This document shows, in pieces, positions 44,592 through 54,783 of a stretch of DNA of 64,000 nucleotides. Position numbers and translations under genes: made by a program. The notes under the pieces were generated by a model. It was not told where the DNA came from. It ran no database searches and was given only the letters and a program-made list of their open reading frames with translations. Source of the DNA: Christiangramia bathymodioli (lineage in GTDB: Bacteria > Bacteroidota > Bacteroidia > Flavobacteriales > Flavobacteriaceae); assembly GCA_009735695.1 (NCBI GenBank), contig SRSL01000002.1, positions 453,330 through 517,329 of the forward strand. Direction: 5' to 3'. Within the stretch, counting starts at the first letter, position 1. Each line of letters starts with the position of its first letter.

Positions 44592-45231
44592 AATAATCGA
44601 AGGTGGAATAGAATATTCTTTAGGCAGGTTTGATGGAAAATCCGTGCAATATGATTTTCCTAAAATCCTGGTGTATCTGAATGCGAAAGGTAAGATCCTC
44701 TTTGGCGAAAAATTTAAAATCTACAAAAAGGATAAAGAGATCTTATTAAAGCTATGCTCCTACTTCATCAAGGATAAGGAAAATTGCAAAAAATTTGATA
44801 TTGACCTAGATAAGGGACTCTTACTTACCGGTCCCGTAGGATGTGGTAAAACAAGTCTTATGAAACTCTTACATTTTTTAGTGCCACACCAACGAAAATA
44901 TGTAGTGATGCCCTGCCGCAATATTGTTTTTGCCTTCAATCATTTAGGATATAAAACGATAGAAGATTATGGAGAAAGTAGTTTTTTCTGTTTTGATGAT
45001 ATGGGTGTAGAACCTAAGGGACGGCATTATGGTAAAGACTGCAATGTCATAGGAGAAATCCTGCTCTCTCGCTATGATCTTTTTCTGGAGACCAAACTGA
45101 AAACCCATGCTACTACTAATTTAAATGCAGAGGAGTTGGAAGAACGCTATGGAAATAGAGTACGCAGCCGGATGCGGGAATTGTTTAATTTGATTGCTTT
45201 CGATGAACGGGCTGGGGATAAGAGAGTTTAA
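44575..45231 (+). CDS. DnaC/AAA-type P-loop ATPase
   Basis: 218 residues. Walker A GPVGCGKTSL (about 79-88), Walker B SFFCFDDMG, and a sensor-type ATTNLNAEELEERYGNRVRSRM near the C-terminus, matching DnaC-like helicase-loader ATPases of mobile elements. It acts with the preceding initiator-like protein, probably in replication of the excised circle. Confidence 0.85.
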   Translation: MHNPSKIIEGGIEYSLGRFDGKSVQYDFPKILVYLNAKGKILFGEKFKIYKKDKEILLKLCSYFIKDKENCKKFDIDLDKGLLLTGPVGCGKTSLMKLLHFLVPHQRKYVVMPCRNIVFAFNHLGYKTIEDYGESSFFCFDDMGVEPKGRHYGKDCNVIGEILLSRYDLFLETKLKTHATTNLNAEELEERYGNRVRSRMRELFNLIAFDERAGDKRV

Positions 45232-45331
45232 TTTATATACATTGTCTCGAAATGTAGGAATCCTTAAGGTTTTTATTTAACACTTTATTATATTTATCGT
45301 GAAGAAACCGGCGAATTGATTCTTGGTTGGG

Positions 45332-45357
45332 AGCTAATGACTATCATTAGCTTTTTT
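45332..45357 (+). terminator. Terminator upstream of gajA
   Basis: Stem AGCTAATG (45332-45339) / CATTAGCT (45345-45352), loop ACTAT, then TTTTTT. A weak promoter-like TATATTTA lies upstream at 45289-45296, so it may either end the preceding operon or act as an attenuator of gajA. Confidence 0.85.
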
Positions 45358-45388
45358 ATTGCTTCAAAACTATTGAAAGATCTTTATA

Positions 45389-47503
45389 ATGCATATAAGT
45401 TCACTATCTATAAGGAATTTTAGAAATTTCTATAATTCAAAATTCATCTTTAAAAAGGGTATAAATACTATTATAGGGGAAAATGGCTCTGGTAAAACAA
45501 ATCTGTTTTTTGCCTTACGAGTTTTAATTGACGATAAACTTCCAAGGTATATAAGATTTTATGAGTCTGATTTTAATAGGAGCTTGGGGAAATGGGCTGG
45601 GCATTGGATGATTCTAGCCGTCACTTTTGAAGAACTGGATGCAAGCGAAGAAGCCCAAGTCCTTGCTGTTCAATCTTCAGGAGATATGGAAGGAAACAAA
45701 AACACGGGAAGTTATTCAGTTTACTTTAGACCAAAATATCAATTTAGAAAAGAGCTTTACGATTATTCACAAACAGCAGGTAAAACCGTGGAGGGACTGC
45801 AGCTTTATCTCGATAAGCTCACAGTCGATGATTATGAAACATCCTACTTATGTAGAGGTACAGGAGATTTCAGCGATGATGAAATTTATAAAAAATATGT
45901 CGGCGATTTTGAAGCTGTTAAATTTCCAAATCCAGATAATAAGGAAGAGCTGATTTTCGGAACATTTCTACCAAGGGAAATTAGTGTGCATAATGAAGTT
46001 TCTTGTACATTTATAAAGGCTCTTCGTGACGTTGAAGGCGACTTGCGTTCATATTCCACCAATCCTTTAATAAATTTACTAAGAGGAAAAGAAAAAACAG
46101 TTGAAATTTCCAAACAAACCGATATAATTAAGAGCATCGATAAACTTAACGACCAGATTAGTTCTCTTAAAGAAGTAAAAGAGGTTAAAGACGGAATCGA
46201 CAAAAGTATTAAGGAGGCTGTAGGGACGACGTATGGGCCAAATATCGATGTGAAATCCGAGCTTCCTAATGATATGGAAAAGCTATTGCAATCACTCAAA
46301 TTATGGGTAGGAGACCCAGACGAAGAAGGCTATATGGGTAAAATATGGGAGCTTAGTTTGGGCGGTGCAAATATGATTTATCTTTCACTTAAGTTATTGG
46401 AATATGAAAAAATTAGGACGGATAGAATTGCAAATTTTCTTCTAATTGAAGAACCAGAAGCACATATTCATACACATATTCAAAAAACACTATTTGATAA
46501 TGTACAAACAAATAAAACTCAAGTTATCATTTCAACGCACTCAACACATATTTCGTCCGTTAGCCGCATAAGTTCAGTAAATATTTTAAGTAGGGGGAAA
46601 AAGCAAACACTGGTATATCAGCCAGCAAATAAACTTGATGATGAATATATAACAAGAGCCGAACGATATTTAGATGCTATTAGAAGCAACTTACTCTTTG
46701 CAAAAGGGGTTGTTCTAGTTGAAGGCGATGCCGAACAAATCCTCATACCTCAAATGTTCAAAAAAGTCTTTGGAATTTCCTTAGATGAAATTGGAGTTAG
46801 TCTTGTAAACATTGGGAGTACTGGTTTTAAAAATGTGGCAAGACTTTTTCATAATGATAGAATTAAAAAAAACTGTGCTATCCTTACTGATTTAGATGCT
46901 AGCATAGTAGATTTACCGGCCAATGAAAACGAGGATTCTACCTATCAGAAACATTGCAGGGCATCTCAAGTTAATGGGGCAGAAAGAAAAGTAAAACTAG
47001 ATAAGTTTTGCAAGAACAACGATTTTTTAAATCCTTTCTATTCAGATTATACATTTGAGGTCGATTTTCTTATGAATGGTAATAGTCACGAATTCGTAGA
47101 ATCGCTTGATGAAATTTTCAAGCAACAAGCAGCCATCGATTCATCAAAGAAAAAATTGCAAGACAAATCAGTTTCAGTTGCTGGCGTAGAAGTCTTAAGA
47201 TTGGCCGATAAAAAAGGTAAGGGATGGCTAGCTTTAATGGTTGCTGATAATTTAGTGTATAACACCTATATTCCAGATTACATTCTCAGAGCAGTAGCTT
47301 TTGCCTCTGCCCACTTAAACAATGCTACTAAAGCTAAAACCGCTAAATACAGGTTACGCAAAATCGGCCGCAGTAAGTTCGATGAGTATTTCGAAACGGC
47401 AAAAAAAACGAGCTTTAAGGGTAAGGATGACCAAGAGGTTATCGATGAATATGTGGCCAGTTTTCCAAATGACCAATTTACCAAATTCTTGTGGTATTTA
47501 TGA
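45389..47503 (+). CDS. gajA: Gabija GajA: OLD-family ATPase-TOPRIM nuclease
   Basis: 704 residues, longer than the original GajA. N-terminal ABC-type ATPase with IIGENGSGKTN (29-38) and a signature/Walker B region (ELSLGGANMIYLSLKLL, LLIEEPEAHIH, STHSTHISSV). The C-terminal TOPRIM nuclease has the acidic Glu in GVVLVEGDAEQILIP and the DxD-like LTDLDAS. GajA is a DNA-nicking nuclease controlled by nucleotides and pairs with GajB. The stop overlaps gajB by ATGA. Confidence 0.92.
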   Translation: MHISSLSIRNFRNFYNSKFIFKKGINTIIGENGSGKTNLFFALRVLIDDKLPRYIRFYESDFNRSLGKWAGHWMILAVTFEELDASEEAQVLAVQSSGDMEGNKNTGSYSVYFRPKYQFRKELYDYSQTAGKTVEGLQLYLDKLTVDDYETSYLCRGTGDFSDDEIYKKYVGDFEAVKFPNPDNKEELIFGTFLPREISVHNEVSCTFIKALRDVEGDLRSYSTNPLINLLRGKEKTVEISKQTDIIKSIDKLNDQISSLKEVKEVKDGIDKSIKEAVGTTYGPNIDVKSELPNDMEKLLQSLKLWVGDPDEEGYMGKIWELSLGGANMIYLSLKLLEYEKIRTDRIANFLLIEEPEAHIHTHIQKTLFDNVQTNKTQVIISTHSTHISSVSRISSVNILSRGKKQTLVYQPANKLDDEYITRAERYLDAIRSNLLFAKGVVLVEGDAEQILIPQMFKKVFGISLDEIGVSLVNIGSTGFKNVARLFHNDRIKKNCAILTDLDASIVDLPANENEDSTYQKHCRASQVNGAERKVKLDKFCKNNDFLNPFYSDYTFEVDFLMNGNSHEFVESLDEIFKQQAAIDSSKKKLQDKSVSVAGVEVLRLADKKGKGWLALMVADNLVYNTYIPDYILRAVAFASAHLNNATKAKTAKYRLRKIGRSKFDEYFETAKKTSFKGKDDQEVIDEYVASFPNDQFTKFLWYL

Positions 47504-49275
47504 TTTTAGATACTCTAAGCGACCAACAAAAACATGCCGTTGTTAAGGATGGTAATGTACTTTTAACCGCTTGCCCAGGAAGTGGAAAAACTCGGGTAAT
47601 AATCCATAAACTCGCTTATGCTTTAAAAAACATTGATGCAGACAGTAAGCAAAGAATTGTGGCACTCACCTTTACCGTAAGGGCTTCCGAAGAAATATAT
47701 CGCAGATTAAATGCAATGGGCATCAATAGCAAACGGGTTTGGTCTGGTACTTTGCATTCATTTTGTCTTGAGTGGATTATTAAACCTTATTCCTGTTATT
47801 TACCGGAACTTGAAAATGGATTTTTAATTGCAGACGAAACTTATGTTTCTGACATTATTAGTGAACTTAAGGAAAAACACAAATTAAAACCTATTGACCC
47901 GATTAATTTCAGATTCAATAGGGACGGCACATTTGCCGAACCAAAAACTGTACAGAAAAGAGTTCTTAAAGAGTTTCATGAAAGACTACAAGCAGAAAAA
48001 TTAATTGATTTTGAACTTCTGCTTTATTACTCCTATAAGCTCTTAACCCAGCATCCGAAGATAAAGAAAACACTATCCAATATTTTCAGCCTAATATGTG
48101 TTGACGAATACCAAGATACACAGGATTTACTTTATGCAATTATTTCTTCCATCATAACAACTGGAGAAGGTAGTTCAAATCTTTTTTTAGTCGGAGATAC
48201 AGATCAAGCAATTTACGCATCTCTGGGTGGTGTTGCCAAGAGTTTGGAAGAAATTCAAGATGAGTTAAACACTTTACCAATTGAGCAACTAACCCTTACA
48301 GGGAATTATAGGTCAACCCAAAGGATTATTGACTTCTATTCCATTTTTCAGACAAATCCAATTACAATTGAAGCAATCGGTGCCAACAAAGACGCTAATA
48401 GTATAATAACTTACAACAATACCGTTGACAAAGGGCATTTGGTTGAGGAGATAGCACTACTTATAGAGCATAGCTTGGATAATGGAATTCCTGAGGATGA
48501 AATTTGTGTATTAGTACCGCAATGGTGGTTAATAACCACAATAACAAAACAGCTAAGGGCAAAATTACCAGATGTGAACTTTGATGCATCAGGTTTAGCA
48601 CCGATGTCAAAAAACCGAAACAATATTTGGTACAAATTATCGAGATTGTTCTTGACGCTACCGAAACCAAAAATATATTCGTTGCGATACAAATGGTGTA
48701 CCGAAGTAATTGAAAATTTCAAAGAGCATACGAATACAGATTTCAAAGAAGAGTATCAAACAGAAAGGAGCGTCTTAAGACTGATTAATTCTATAACATC
48801 TAATGAAACCGAAGGTATGGATTATCTAAATGACTGTTTTGACCAGTTTCTAGATGCTGTTGGTATTGACCAAACCATTTACGAGCAACTTCTCATAAAT
48901 CGAAAGACCTTTTTTGACGTAATAAAGAGCCGCTTAGAAGACCCAACCTTTCAAGTCCCTAGTGATATAGAATCTTTTATGAGTTTTTACAGAGAAATGT
49001 CAGGTGTGGTCATCAACACGTGTGTTGGTGTAAAAGGTGAAGAGTTTGAAACAGTTATTGCTTATGGTTTGCTGAAGGGTTATGTTCCTCATTGGAATGA
49101 CATATTTAATGCGGATCCAGTTACAGCTTCAAAAAAACTGCTTTATGTCATTTGTTCAAGAGCCAAGACCAATTTACACTTGATTTCAGAAACTGGAAGA
49201 CAAACCAAAGCTGGAAATCCATTGGAGATAACACCAGAATTACAAGGATTAGAATTTGAATTTGACGAAATATAA
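47500..49275 (+). CDS. gajB: Gabija GajB: UvrD-like helicase
   Basis: 591 residues from the ATG at 47500, which overlaps the gajA stop by 4 bases (the GTG at 47491 is discarded). Superfamily 1 motifs: Q-motif DQQKHAVV, ACPGSGKTRV (Walker A), CVDEYQDTQ (Walker B), VGDTDQAIYASLGG (motif III), GNYRSTQRI (motif IV) and VGVKGEEFETV (motif V). GajB senses DNA ends and nucleotide depletion to activate GajA against phage. Confidence 0.92.
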   Translation: MILDTLSDQQKHAVVKDGNVLLTACPGSGKTRVIIHKLAYALKNIDADSKQRIVALTFTVRASEEIYRRLNAMGINSKRVWSGTLHSFCLEWIIKPYSCYLPELENGFLIADETYVSDIISELKEKHKLKPIDPINFRFNRDGTFAEPKTVQKRVLKEFHERLQAEKLIDFELLLYYSYKLLTQHPKIKKTLSNIFSLICVDEYQDTQDLLYAIISSIITTGEGSSNLFLVGDTDQAIYASLGGVAKSLEEIQDELNTLPIEQLTLTGNYRSTQRIIDFYSIFQTNPITIEAIGANKDANSIITYNNTVDKGHLVEEIALLIEHSLDNGIPEDEICVLVPQWWLITTITKQLRAKLPDVNFDASGLAPMSKNRNNIWYKLSRLFLTLPKPKIYSLRYKWCTEVIENFKEHTNTDFKEEYQTERSVLRLINSITSNETEGMDYLNDCFDQFLDAVGIDQTIYEQLLINRKTFFDVIKSRLEDPTFQVPSDIESFMSFYREMSGVVINTCVGVKGEEFETVIAYGLLKGYVPHWNDIFNADPVTASKKLLYVICSRAKTNLHLISETGRQTKAGNPLEITPELQGLEFEFDEI

Positions 49276-49474
49276 AATTTAAAGTTGCTGATATTATATC
49301 TATGGATTTCCCATAGTTATTACCGAAAATAAAAGTCTTTATAAATTCAACGGTGCCCCTTAAGCTCTATCATCCTTGATCAATACCAGCAATTGAATTT
49401 AATAGTATATTTTTCAAAACTAATAAATGGACAATCAAATAAGATAAGTATCTAATCGAAATGGTTAAGATCAT

Positions 49475-50100
49475 TTAAAGAAAAGTCTTTTTAACCCTAA
49501 AATAAATTTTTAAGATTTTCCTCAATATCCTCATAATCTCAAAGCTTTTAAATTTTTCAATTAAATTTTGAAATATTGCTAAAGACAAAACTCTTATCGA
49601 TTTCGGTGCCTGGAAATACTCACTCTCATCCCAATTACTCAAAAACCCCCATTCTAAAAAGACACTGGGATAATAATAAACCGTTTCCCTAATTACCTGA
49701 AAATTTTTAAACTACACTCCCCTACTTTCAAAACCCAACTTCCTATTTAGATCATCTTGCAACTGAAAAGCAAGCCAGGTGGACTCATCCAAATATGGGG
49801 ATATCTCATTAGCGACATAAATTTTAATTCCCCTAGCATTTGGATTATCCGAATCATTACAATGCAGCGAAATAAATAACTAATGGCACATCCTTCTTCT
49901 CATTTATCTCCAAAATTTTTTTACAATTATAAACACCGTATCATTTCCTGAATACCATTTATTCCAATGGCAACTGAATCGTTCCCGTCGTGTCCCGGAT
50001 CAATGATAATTATTTTTTGATTCTGAGATCCCTGCCAGAAAATGAAACACATTTTCAAGAGCAAAATCATAAAACTGATGTTTTTGAGTGTTTTTTTCAT
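49475..50100 (-). pseudogene. Decayed N-acetylmuramoyl-L-alanine amidase
   Basis: Amidase_3 fragments are spread over several frames. Start MKKTLKNISF with IIIIDPGHDGNDSVAIGINGIQE; a frameshift follows, then NDTVFIIVKKILEINEKK; a deletion, then ISLHCNDSDNPNARGIKIYVANE in another frame; a stop, then PSVFLEWGFLSNWDESEYF to the end. Conserved zinc His (PGH) and Glu-like region remain, but the gene is broken by at least two frameshifts, an internal deletion and a stop. Such amidases often flank tra operons of these elements and help the transfer apparatus pass the cell wall. Confidence 0.9.
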
Positions 50101-50290
50101 TTTCAGTTTTCGGGTTATCAACAACTTACCTATTGAAATTCATAGAATTTGATGTCAATCAATGGCAACGGAATTCAAATAAAACCAAATAATATTTTAT
50201 TCACAAATACCTGATTTTCAATTATTTGAAACTATTTATATGTAATTTTTCTTTAACGAAAACAACATCAAAAATCTAAACTTTTCCGTT

Positions 50291-50578
50291 ATGAAAAAAT
50301 CAATCTTTTTGGCCACGTTTGCTTCCCTAATTTCAACATCACTCTTTGCACAAATTGGGGGAATTGAAAATTCCGTTAACGATGTTTCTGATACTATTAG
50401 GAGCATCTTCCCTATTATCCTGGGGGTCATTTTCCTTATTGGATTTCTTTTTAATGCTGGTCATTTCTTTGGAGAAAATTCCGATCTCAAAAAAGGAATC
50501 ACCAGAGTACTGGTCTTTGTTCTCATTGCCGGCGCTGTCGTAGGTATTTTTTCCTATCTGATAACCATTGTAGTATAA
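50291..50578 (+). CDS. traE: Conjugation protein TraE (DUF4134)
   Basis: 95 residues: a signal-like N-terminus (SIFLATFASLISTSLFAQ) and two hydrophobic segments (IFPIILGVIFLIGFLFNAG and VLVFVLIAGAVVGIFSYLITIVV). This matches CTnDOT-type TraE/DUF4134, a VirB2/pilin-like or inner-membrane subunit. First gene of the tra operon. Confidence 0.85.
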   Translation: MKKSIFLATFASLISTSLFAQIGGIENSVNDVSDTIRSIFPIILGVIFLIGFLFNAGHFFGENSDLKKGITRVLVFVLIAGAVVGIFSYLITIVV

Positions 50579-50607
50579 GATCCTGAAGTAAGAAGGAACT
50601 AAACGTT

Positions 50608-50892
50608 ATGAAAAAATTTGAGATCTATAGAAATATGAGAAAGAAGGCAATCATTTTTGGATTGCCTTTATCCCTGTTCGCACTGATGATGGTATCCATA
50701 ATAGCTTCTCTTCTGGTCGTCATCTTTTCTTTCAGTTTTGGGATTATTAGTGGCGTATTCCTTTTCAATTCGGTTTTATACATCGCCTTGATTAGGTCAG
50801 TGAATAATCCTCAGGTATTTCATGTGGCCAAAGTATTCCCAACAATCATCAGTAATAAAAAAAATTCCGGCTTCGACTATGAAAAAGATTAA
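50608..50892 (+). CDS. traF: Conjugation protein TraF (DUF4133)
   Basis: 94 residues with one hydrophobic block of two tight helices (about 17-55). Its size and place between TraE and the TraG ATPase match DUF4133/TraF, a VirB3-like inner-membrane subunit. It overlaps traG by 14 bases. Confidence 0.85.
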   Translation: MKKFEIYRNMRKKAIIFGLPLSLFALMMVSIIASLLVVIFSFSFGIISGVFLFNSVLYIALIRSVNNPQVFHVAKVFPTIISNKKNSGFDYEKD

Positions 50893-53293
50893 CCTATCTG
50901 CCCATCATCCAATTGTAGATATTCGAGACAATATCATTTTTGCCAATAATGGTAATGTGGTTTTGTGTTATGAAGTGACCTTACCAGAGATATACTCCCT
51001 ATCTGAAAAAGATTTTGAGGATATACATGGAGCATGGTTTCAGGCACTGAAATCGCTACCGGTTGGAACTGTTGTCCATAAGCAGGATATTTATTTAAAG
51101 ACAGCCTATTCGTGTGAGAAACTACCACGCGAATCCTTTTTAGAAAAAGCCACCCATGATCATTTCAAAGGAAGAGGATATATGCAGCATCGCAGTTTTC
51201 TCTTTTTTAACCTGCCCAAAAATAAAGCTCTTAATAACTCCAAATATGTCAATCCGCTTCGAAATATCTCCAAAGCAATTGTTAGGGAATTAGATGATAC
51301 TGTACAAAGCTTTACAGCTGCAGTGAGCGATTCGGTTTCATTTATCAATAACAGTCGTAAAATAGATCTCATCCCACTGGAAAAAAAAGGTATAGAACAC
51401 CTGACTAACAGCTATTTCAATGGTTTCAATGAAGGTTTTGATACGGATATCTTACTGGACAAGAAAAACGTCAATATCGGAGAAAACTATTTTGACGCCC
51501 TGGCCATCAACAGTGAACTATGTTTTGGCGAAAGTCTTCAAAGTAGCAAGACCAATGAAAAATTCACTTCGGATGATTTTGTATTCCATCAGGGATTTAT
51601 TGATGGTATAGGGCTCACCCTGAATGAAAATCATATGATAAACCAGATCATATACCTGGACGATAAACATAAATGGCGCAGGCTGCTGGATAAAAAAGTT
51701 GAGGAATTAAAAAAGAGTTCCAGTTTCGGATCTCAAAACAAAATAGTACTGGGGAAAATACAGGAAACCCTTGATCGGATCAATGGGGACGAAAATTCCA
51801 GAATCATACGCGGTCATCTAAACATCATCTATTGGGATCGGGACGCTAAAAATTTGGATAGGATTGCTTCCAAAATAAAGACCGAATTCAAAGAGCTGGA
51901 CATTCTACCCTACTACCCCGGAGGTGAAGAACGTAAAAATTATATACTAAACAGTTATTGCTGTTTTTCGTCCAATTTCTCCAATGAAGATCTATATGTG
52001 ACAGACCTAAAACATGCCCTGTGCCTGTTTATTAATAATACAAATTATAAGTCTGATCCTACAGGTATCATCTTTAATGACCGGGAACATAATATCCCTG
52101 TACTTAAAGATGTCTGGGACGAGAAAAAGAAACGGATCAAAGCTCGGAATTTTGCCATTTTTGCTCCCACTGGTGAAGGCAAATCCTTTTTGGCTAACAA
52201 CATCTTGAGACAATATTTTGAAAGTGGCGTTCGCCTGGTCATTATTGATCTGGGAGGATCCTACACCAAATTTGCTAAACTATATCCGGGACAATATACT
52301 GTACTGCGCTATGAGAGTGGAAAGAGTCTAGGTATCAATCCTTTCTACATCAATAATAAAAATGATCTAAGCCCGGAACGTCTTGAAGATTTGTCGGTAT
52401 TCTTATTCGAATTATTTGCTTCTGATCTGAAAGTAACCAAAGCCCAGTCGGTTTCCATAAAAAAGATATTACGCCACTATTATATAAACACACCTGGGAA
52501 TCATTCTTTGGATAGCTTTTATCACTTCATCGAAAGCAACCAAAAAGAGCTGTTGATCAAACTCAAAATCCATCCCGACTACTTCAACATTACGAACTTC
52601 TTACATATCATGTCGGAGTATGTTGGCGATGGTCTATATAGTTTTCTATTTGAAGTCAGCGAAGATCAGACCTATAAAATCGAGGATAAACGTCTGATCG
52701 TTTTTGAACTGGATGAAGTAAAGGATAACAAGGAAATCCTTTCGGTAATGTTGAAGCTGATCAAGTCGGCTATACAAAGAACCATATGGAAGAATCGTTC
52801 GGAAAAAGGAATCATACTTTTTGATGAATTTGCCAAACAGCTAAAATTTGAAAACGTACTGGAGAGCGTAGAATTTTATTACCAGGCTATCCGTAAACAG
52901 AATGGTGCTATTGGAATCATTTTACAATCGATCAACCAGCTTCCCAATAATTCCACTTCGGCGAGTATCCTGGAGAACACACAGGTGATTTACAGCCTCC
53001 ATAACGAAAAAGGATATGAAGAGCTGGTAAGACGCTTAAGTCTTTCTACACACGATCTCAACCAGTTAAAATCTATAAAGAACAACCTTACCGGATTCAG
53101 AAAATACACAGAGATCTTTATAAAGATTGGAAAACAAAGCAATGTATTCCGTCTCGAAGTACCCATGGAAGTTTATGCGGCATATCTGACTGACGGGTCA
53201 GAAAATGATAAAATAATGGCGCTTTATGACCAACATAACTCCATGGAAAAAGCAATTAAAGAATTTATTAATCCTAAAAACAAGAAATCATGA
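50879..53293 (+). CDS. traG: Conjugation ATPase TraG (VirB4-like)
   Basis: 804 residues from the ATG at 50879; the upstream in-frame ATG at 50822 lies inside traF and is unlikely. Walker A APTGEGKSFLANN (about 440) and Walker B KGIILFDEFAKQL (about 640). VirB4-type ATPases power assembly of the type IV secretion channel at the inner membrane. It overlaps the following traI by 4 bases (ATGA). Confidence 0.93.
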   Translation: MKKINLSAHHPIVDIRDNIIFANNGNVVLCYEVTLPEIYSLSEKDFEDIHGAWFQALKSLPVGTVVHKQDIYLKTAYSCEKLPRESFLEKATHDHFKGRGYMQHRSFLFFNLPKNKALNNSKYVNPLRNISKAIVRELDDTVQSFTAAVSDSVSFINNSRKIDLIPLEKKGIEHLTNSYFNGFNEGFDTDILLDKKNVNIGENYFDALAINSELCFGESLQSSKTNEKFTSDDFVFHQGFIDGIGLTLNENHMINQIIYLDDKHKWRRLLDKKVEELKKSSSFGSQNKIVLGKIQETLDRINGDENSRIIRGHLNIIYWDRDAKNLDRIASKIKTEFKELDILPYYPGGEERKNYILNSYCCFSSNFSNEDLYVTDLKHALCLFINNTNYKSDPTGIIFNDREHNIPVLKDVWDEKKKRIKARNFAIFAPTGEGKSFLANNILRQYFESGVRLVIIDLGGSYTKFAKLYPGQYTVLRYESGKSLGINPFYINNKNDLSPERLEDLSVFLFELFASDLKVTKAQSVSIKKILRHYYINTPGNHSLDSFYHFIESNQKELLIKLKIHPDYFNITNFLHIMSEYVGDGLYSFLFEVSEDQTYKIEDKRLIVFELDEVKDNKEILSVMLKLIKSAIQRTIWKNRSEKGIILFDEFAKQLKFENVLESVEFYYQAIRKQNGAIGIILQSINQLPNNSTSASILENTQVIYSLHNEKGYEELVRRLSLSTHDLNQLKSIKNNLTGFRKYTEIFIKIGKQSNVFRLEVPMEVYAAYLTDGSENDKIMALYDQHNSMEKAIKEFINPKNKKS

Positions 53294-53871
53294 AAAAGCA
53301 AACTCAAACTTTGATTGTAGTAATGGCTATAGCCTTATTATTGCCTGCACGCGCTGCGTGTCAGGGGATGCCCGTTTATGATAATACCAATTTTATCAGT
53401 TTGGTAAAATCCCTTGTAGAATCTGCAAAACAGACAGCCAACCTGGTAAAGACGGTTAATTTTCTAAAAGCTCAAAAGGAGAATATAGAAAAGGTCAATA
53501 GTGTCATTCAGGATCTACAGGCTGTTCGGGAGATCGGACGAAATAATCAGCGATTGATCAGCGTCATGCAGAATGACCTTCGAGACATTCTTAATTCTCC
53601 GTATATCGAACCCGATGAAGTAACCAGGGTCACAGAATCCTTTGATGCCGTGGTAGAAAATTCCCTGGCAACCCTGGATTTTATCGATGAGATCTTATCC
53701 AGTGACCATTTAAAAATGAGTGATGCCGAGCGAGCCGAGGTATTAAAACAAAAAGAACTGGAAAGCCAGGAAATGGTGAATGATGTGCGCTTGAAAACCA
53801 GGCGGTACCAGGACATCATCTCGTTCCGGAAGATGCAGGACAGGATCAATAACCGGGAAACTGCTTTTTAA
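53290..53871 (+). CDS. traI: Conjugation protein TraI (DUF4141)
   Basis: 193 residues with a signal peptide (LIVVMAIALLLPARAACQ), then a helical, coiled-coil-like body (KAQKENIEKVNSVIQDLQAVRE). This matches DUF4141/TraI of Bacteroidetes conjugative elements, thought to be a VirB5-like periplasmic component. Confidence 0.88.
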   Translation: MKKQTQTLIVVMAIALLLPARAACQGMPVYDNTNFISLVKSLVESAKQTANLVKTVNFLKAQKENIEKVNSVIQDLQAVREIGRNNQRLISVMQNDLRDILNSPYIEPDEVTRVTESFDAVVENSLATLDFIDEILSSDHLKMSDAERAEVLKQKELESQEMVNDVRLKTRRYQDIISFRKMQDRINNRETAF

Positions 53872-54716
53872 TGACAGCTGGTGCCATCATATCCGCAATA
53901 GGTCTTGAATATATTGATACTGTGTTCCAGACGATTCAGAGTAGTGAGTTCTCGCAATACACTATAGTAGGAATGAAAACCTTAGCTGTTTTATTTTTCC
54001 TGGTCAACATTCTGAAGAAATATAATGAGGGTGTAGCGGAAAAGGATGGATATACGTGGGGGCTTAGTCCAGGTGAACTAGCTAAGAATTTTGCCGTGGT
54101 ATTGCTGGTTATTTTCTCTACTCAGATATTGGGATTTTTTGATGGGATCCTGGTAGCCATAGAGAATCAATACCGTGAAACTGCTCCTGCCCTCCTCCCC
54201 CTACAGATGCAGGAGATCCCGATCGAAGAAGATGTATCCGCACTGGACGCGATGCGCAAAGCCATGGCCTTATTATATGAAGCACTGGTCACGCCATTAT
54301 ATGGTTTTAAAACTTTTGCCTTTCTGATCAGCCTATTTTTATGGATCCTGGATCTGTTCATTTATCCCCTTTTCCTTGCGGAGCGCTATTTTATCCTGGG
54401 AATCATGCAGGCTTTCTTCCCTTTGATCCTTAGTCTTTCGGTATTTGAGAAATTCCGTTCGATGGCCTATAGCTTTTTCAGATTATATGCGGGAGTATAT
54501 ATGCTTGTTCCTGCTTTTTTTCTGGTCAATGTATTTATTAACGCGCTATATACGGAGATCAACACCAACTTCTGGCAGAACCTTTTCGGTACCGATTTCG
54601 GGAGTAATTTCTTTGCTCCGGTGGTGGAACTTGGATCAATTGGTTTTATCGTCTTTTTAAAATTCAAATTATACCGCCGCGCCATCTCCTTTACCCTGAG
54701 ATTATTTACCAGCTAA
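53871..54716 (+). CDS. traJ: Conjugation protein TraJ (VirB6-like)
   Basis: 281 residues with about five or six transmembrane helices (for example VGMKTLAVLFFLVNIL, FAVVLLVIFSTQILGFFDG, PLFLAERYFILGIMQAFFPLIL), as in TraJ/VirB6 channel proteins. Starts inside the stop of traI (TAATG). Confidence 0.9.
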   Translation: MTAGAIISAIGLEYIDTVFQTIQSSEFSQYTIVGMKTLAVLFFLVNILKKYNEGVAEKDGYTWGLSPGELAKNFAVVLLVIFSTQILGFFDGILVAIENQYRETAPALLPLQMQEIPIEEDVSALDAMRKAMALLYEALVTPLYGFKTFAFLISLFLWILDLFIYPLFLAERYFILGIMQAFFPLILSLSVFEKFRSMAYSFFRLYAGVYMLVPAFFLVNVFINALYTEINTNFWQNLFGTDFGSNFFAPVVELGSIGFIVFLKFKLYRRAISFTLRLFTS

Positions 54717-54783
54717 AACCTTTGCCAGTTATGGAAAAGATAAATCAGAATAAGCAGATGTATAAACACTAAACACAAAAACT

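Noticed and set aside
49300..49470. Possible small genes between gajB and the amidase remnant
   Set aside because: No frame of useful length and no recognisable product on either strand.
50822..50878. N-terminal extension of TraG
   Set aside because: It lies fully inside traF and lacks similarity to TraG starts; MKKINLS at 50879 fits the family.
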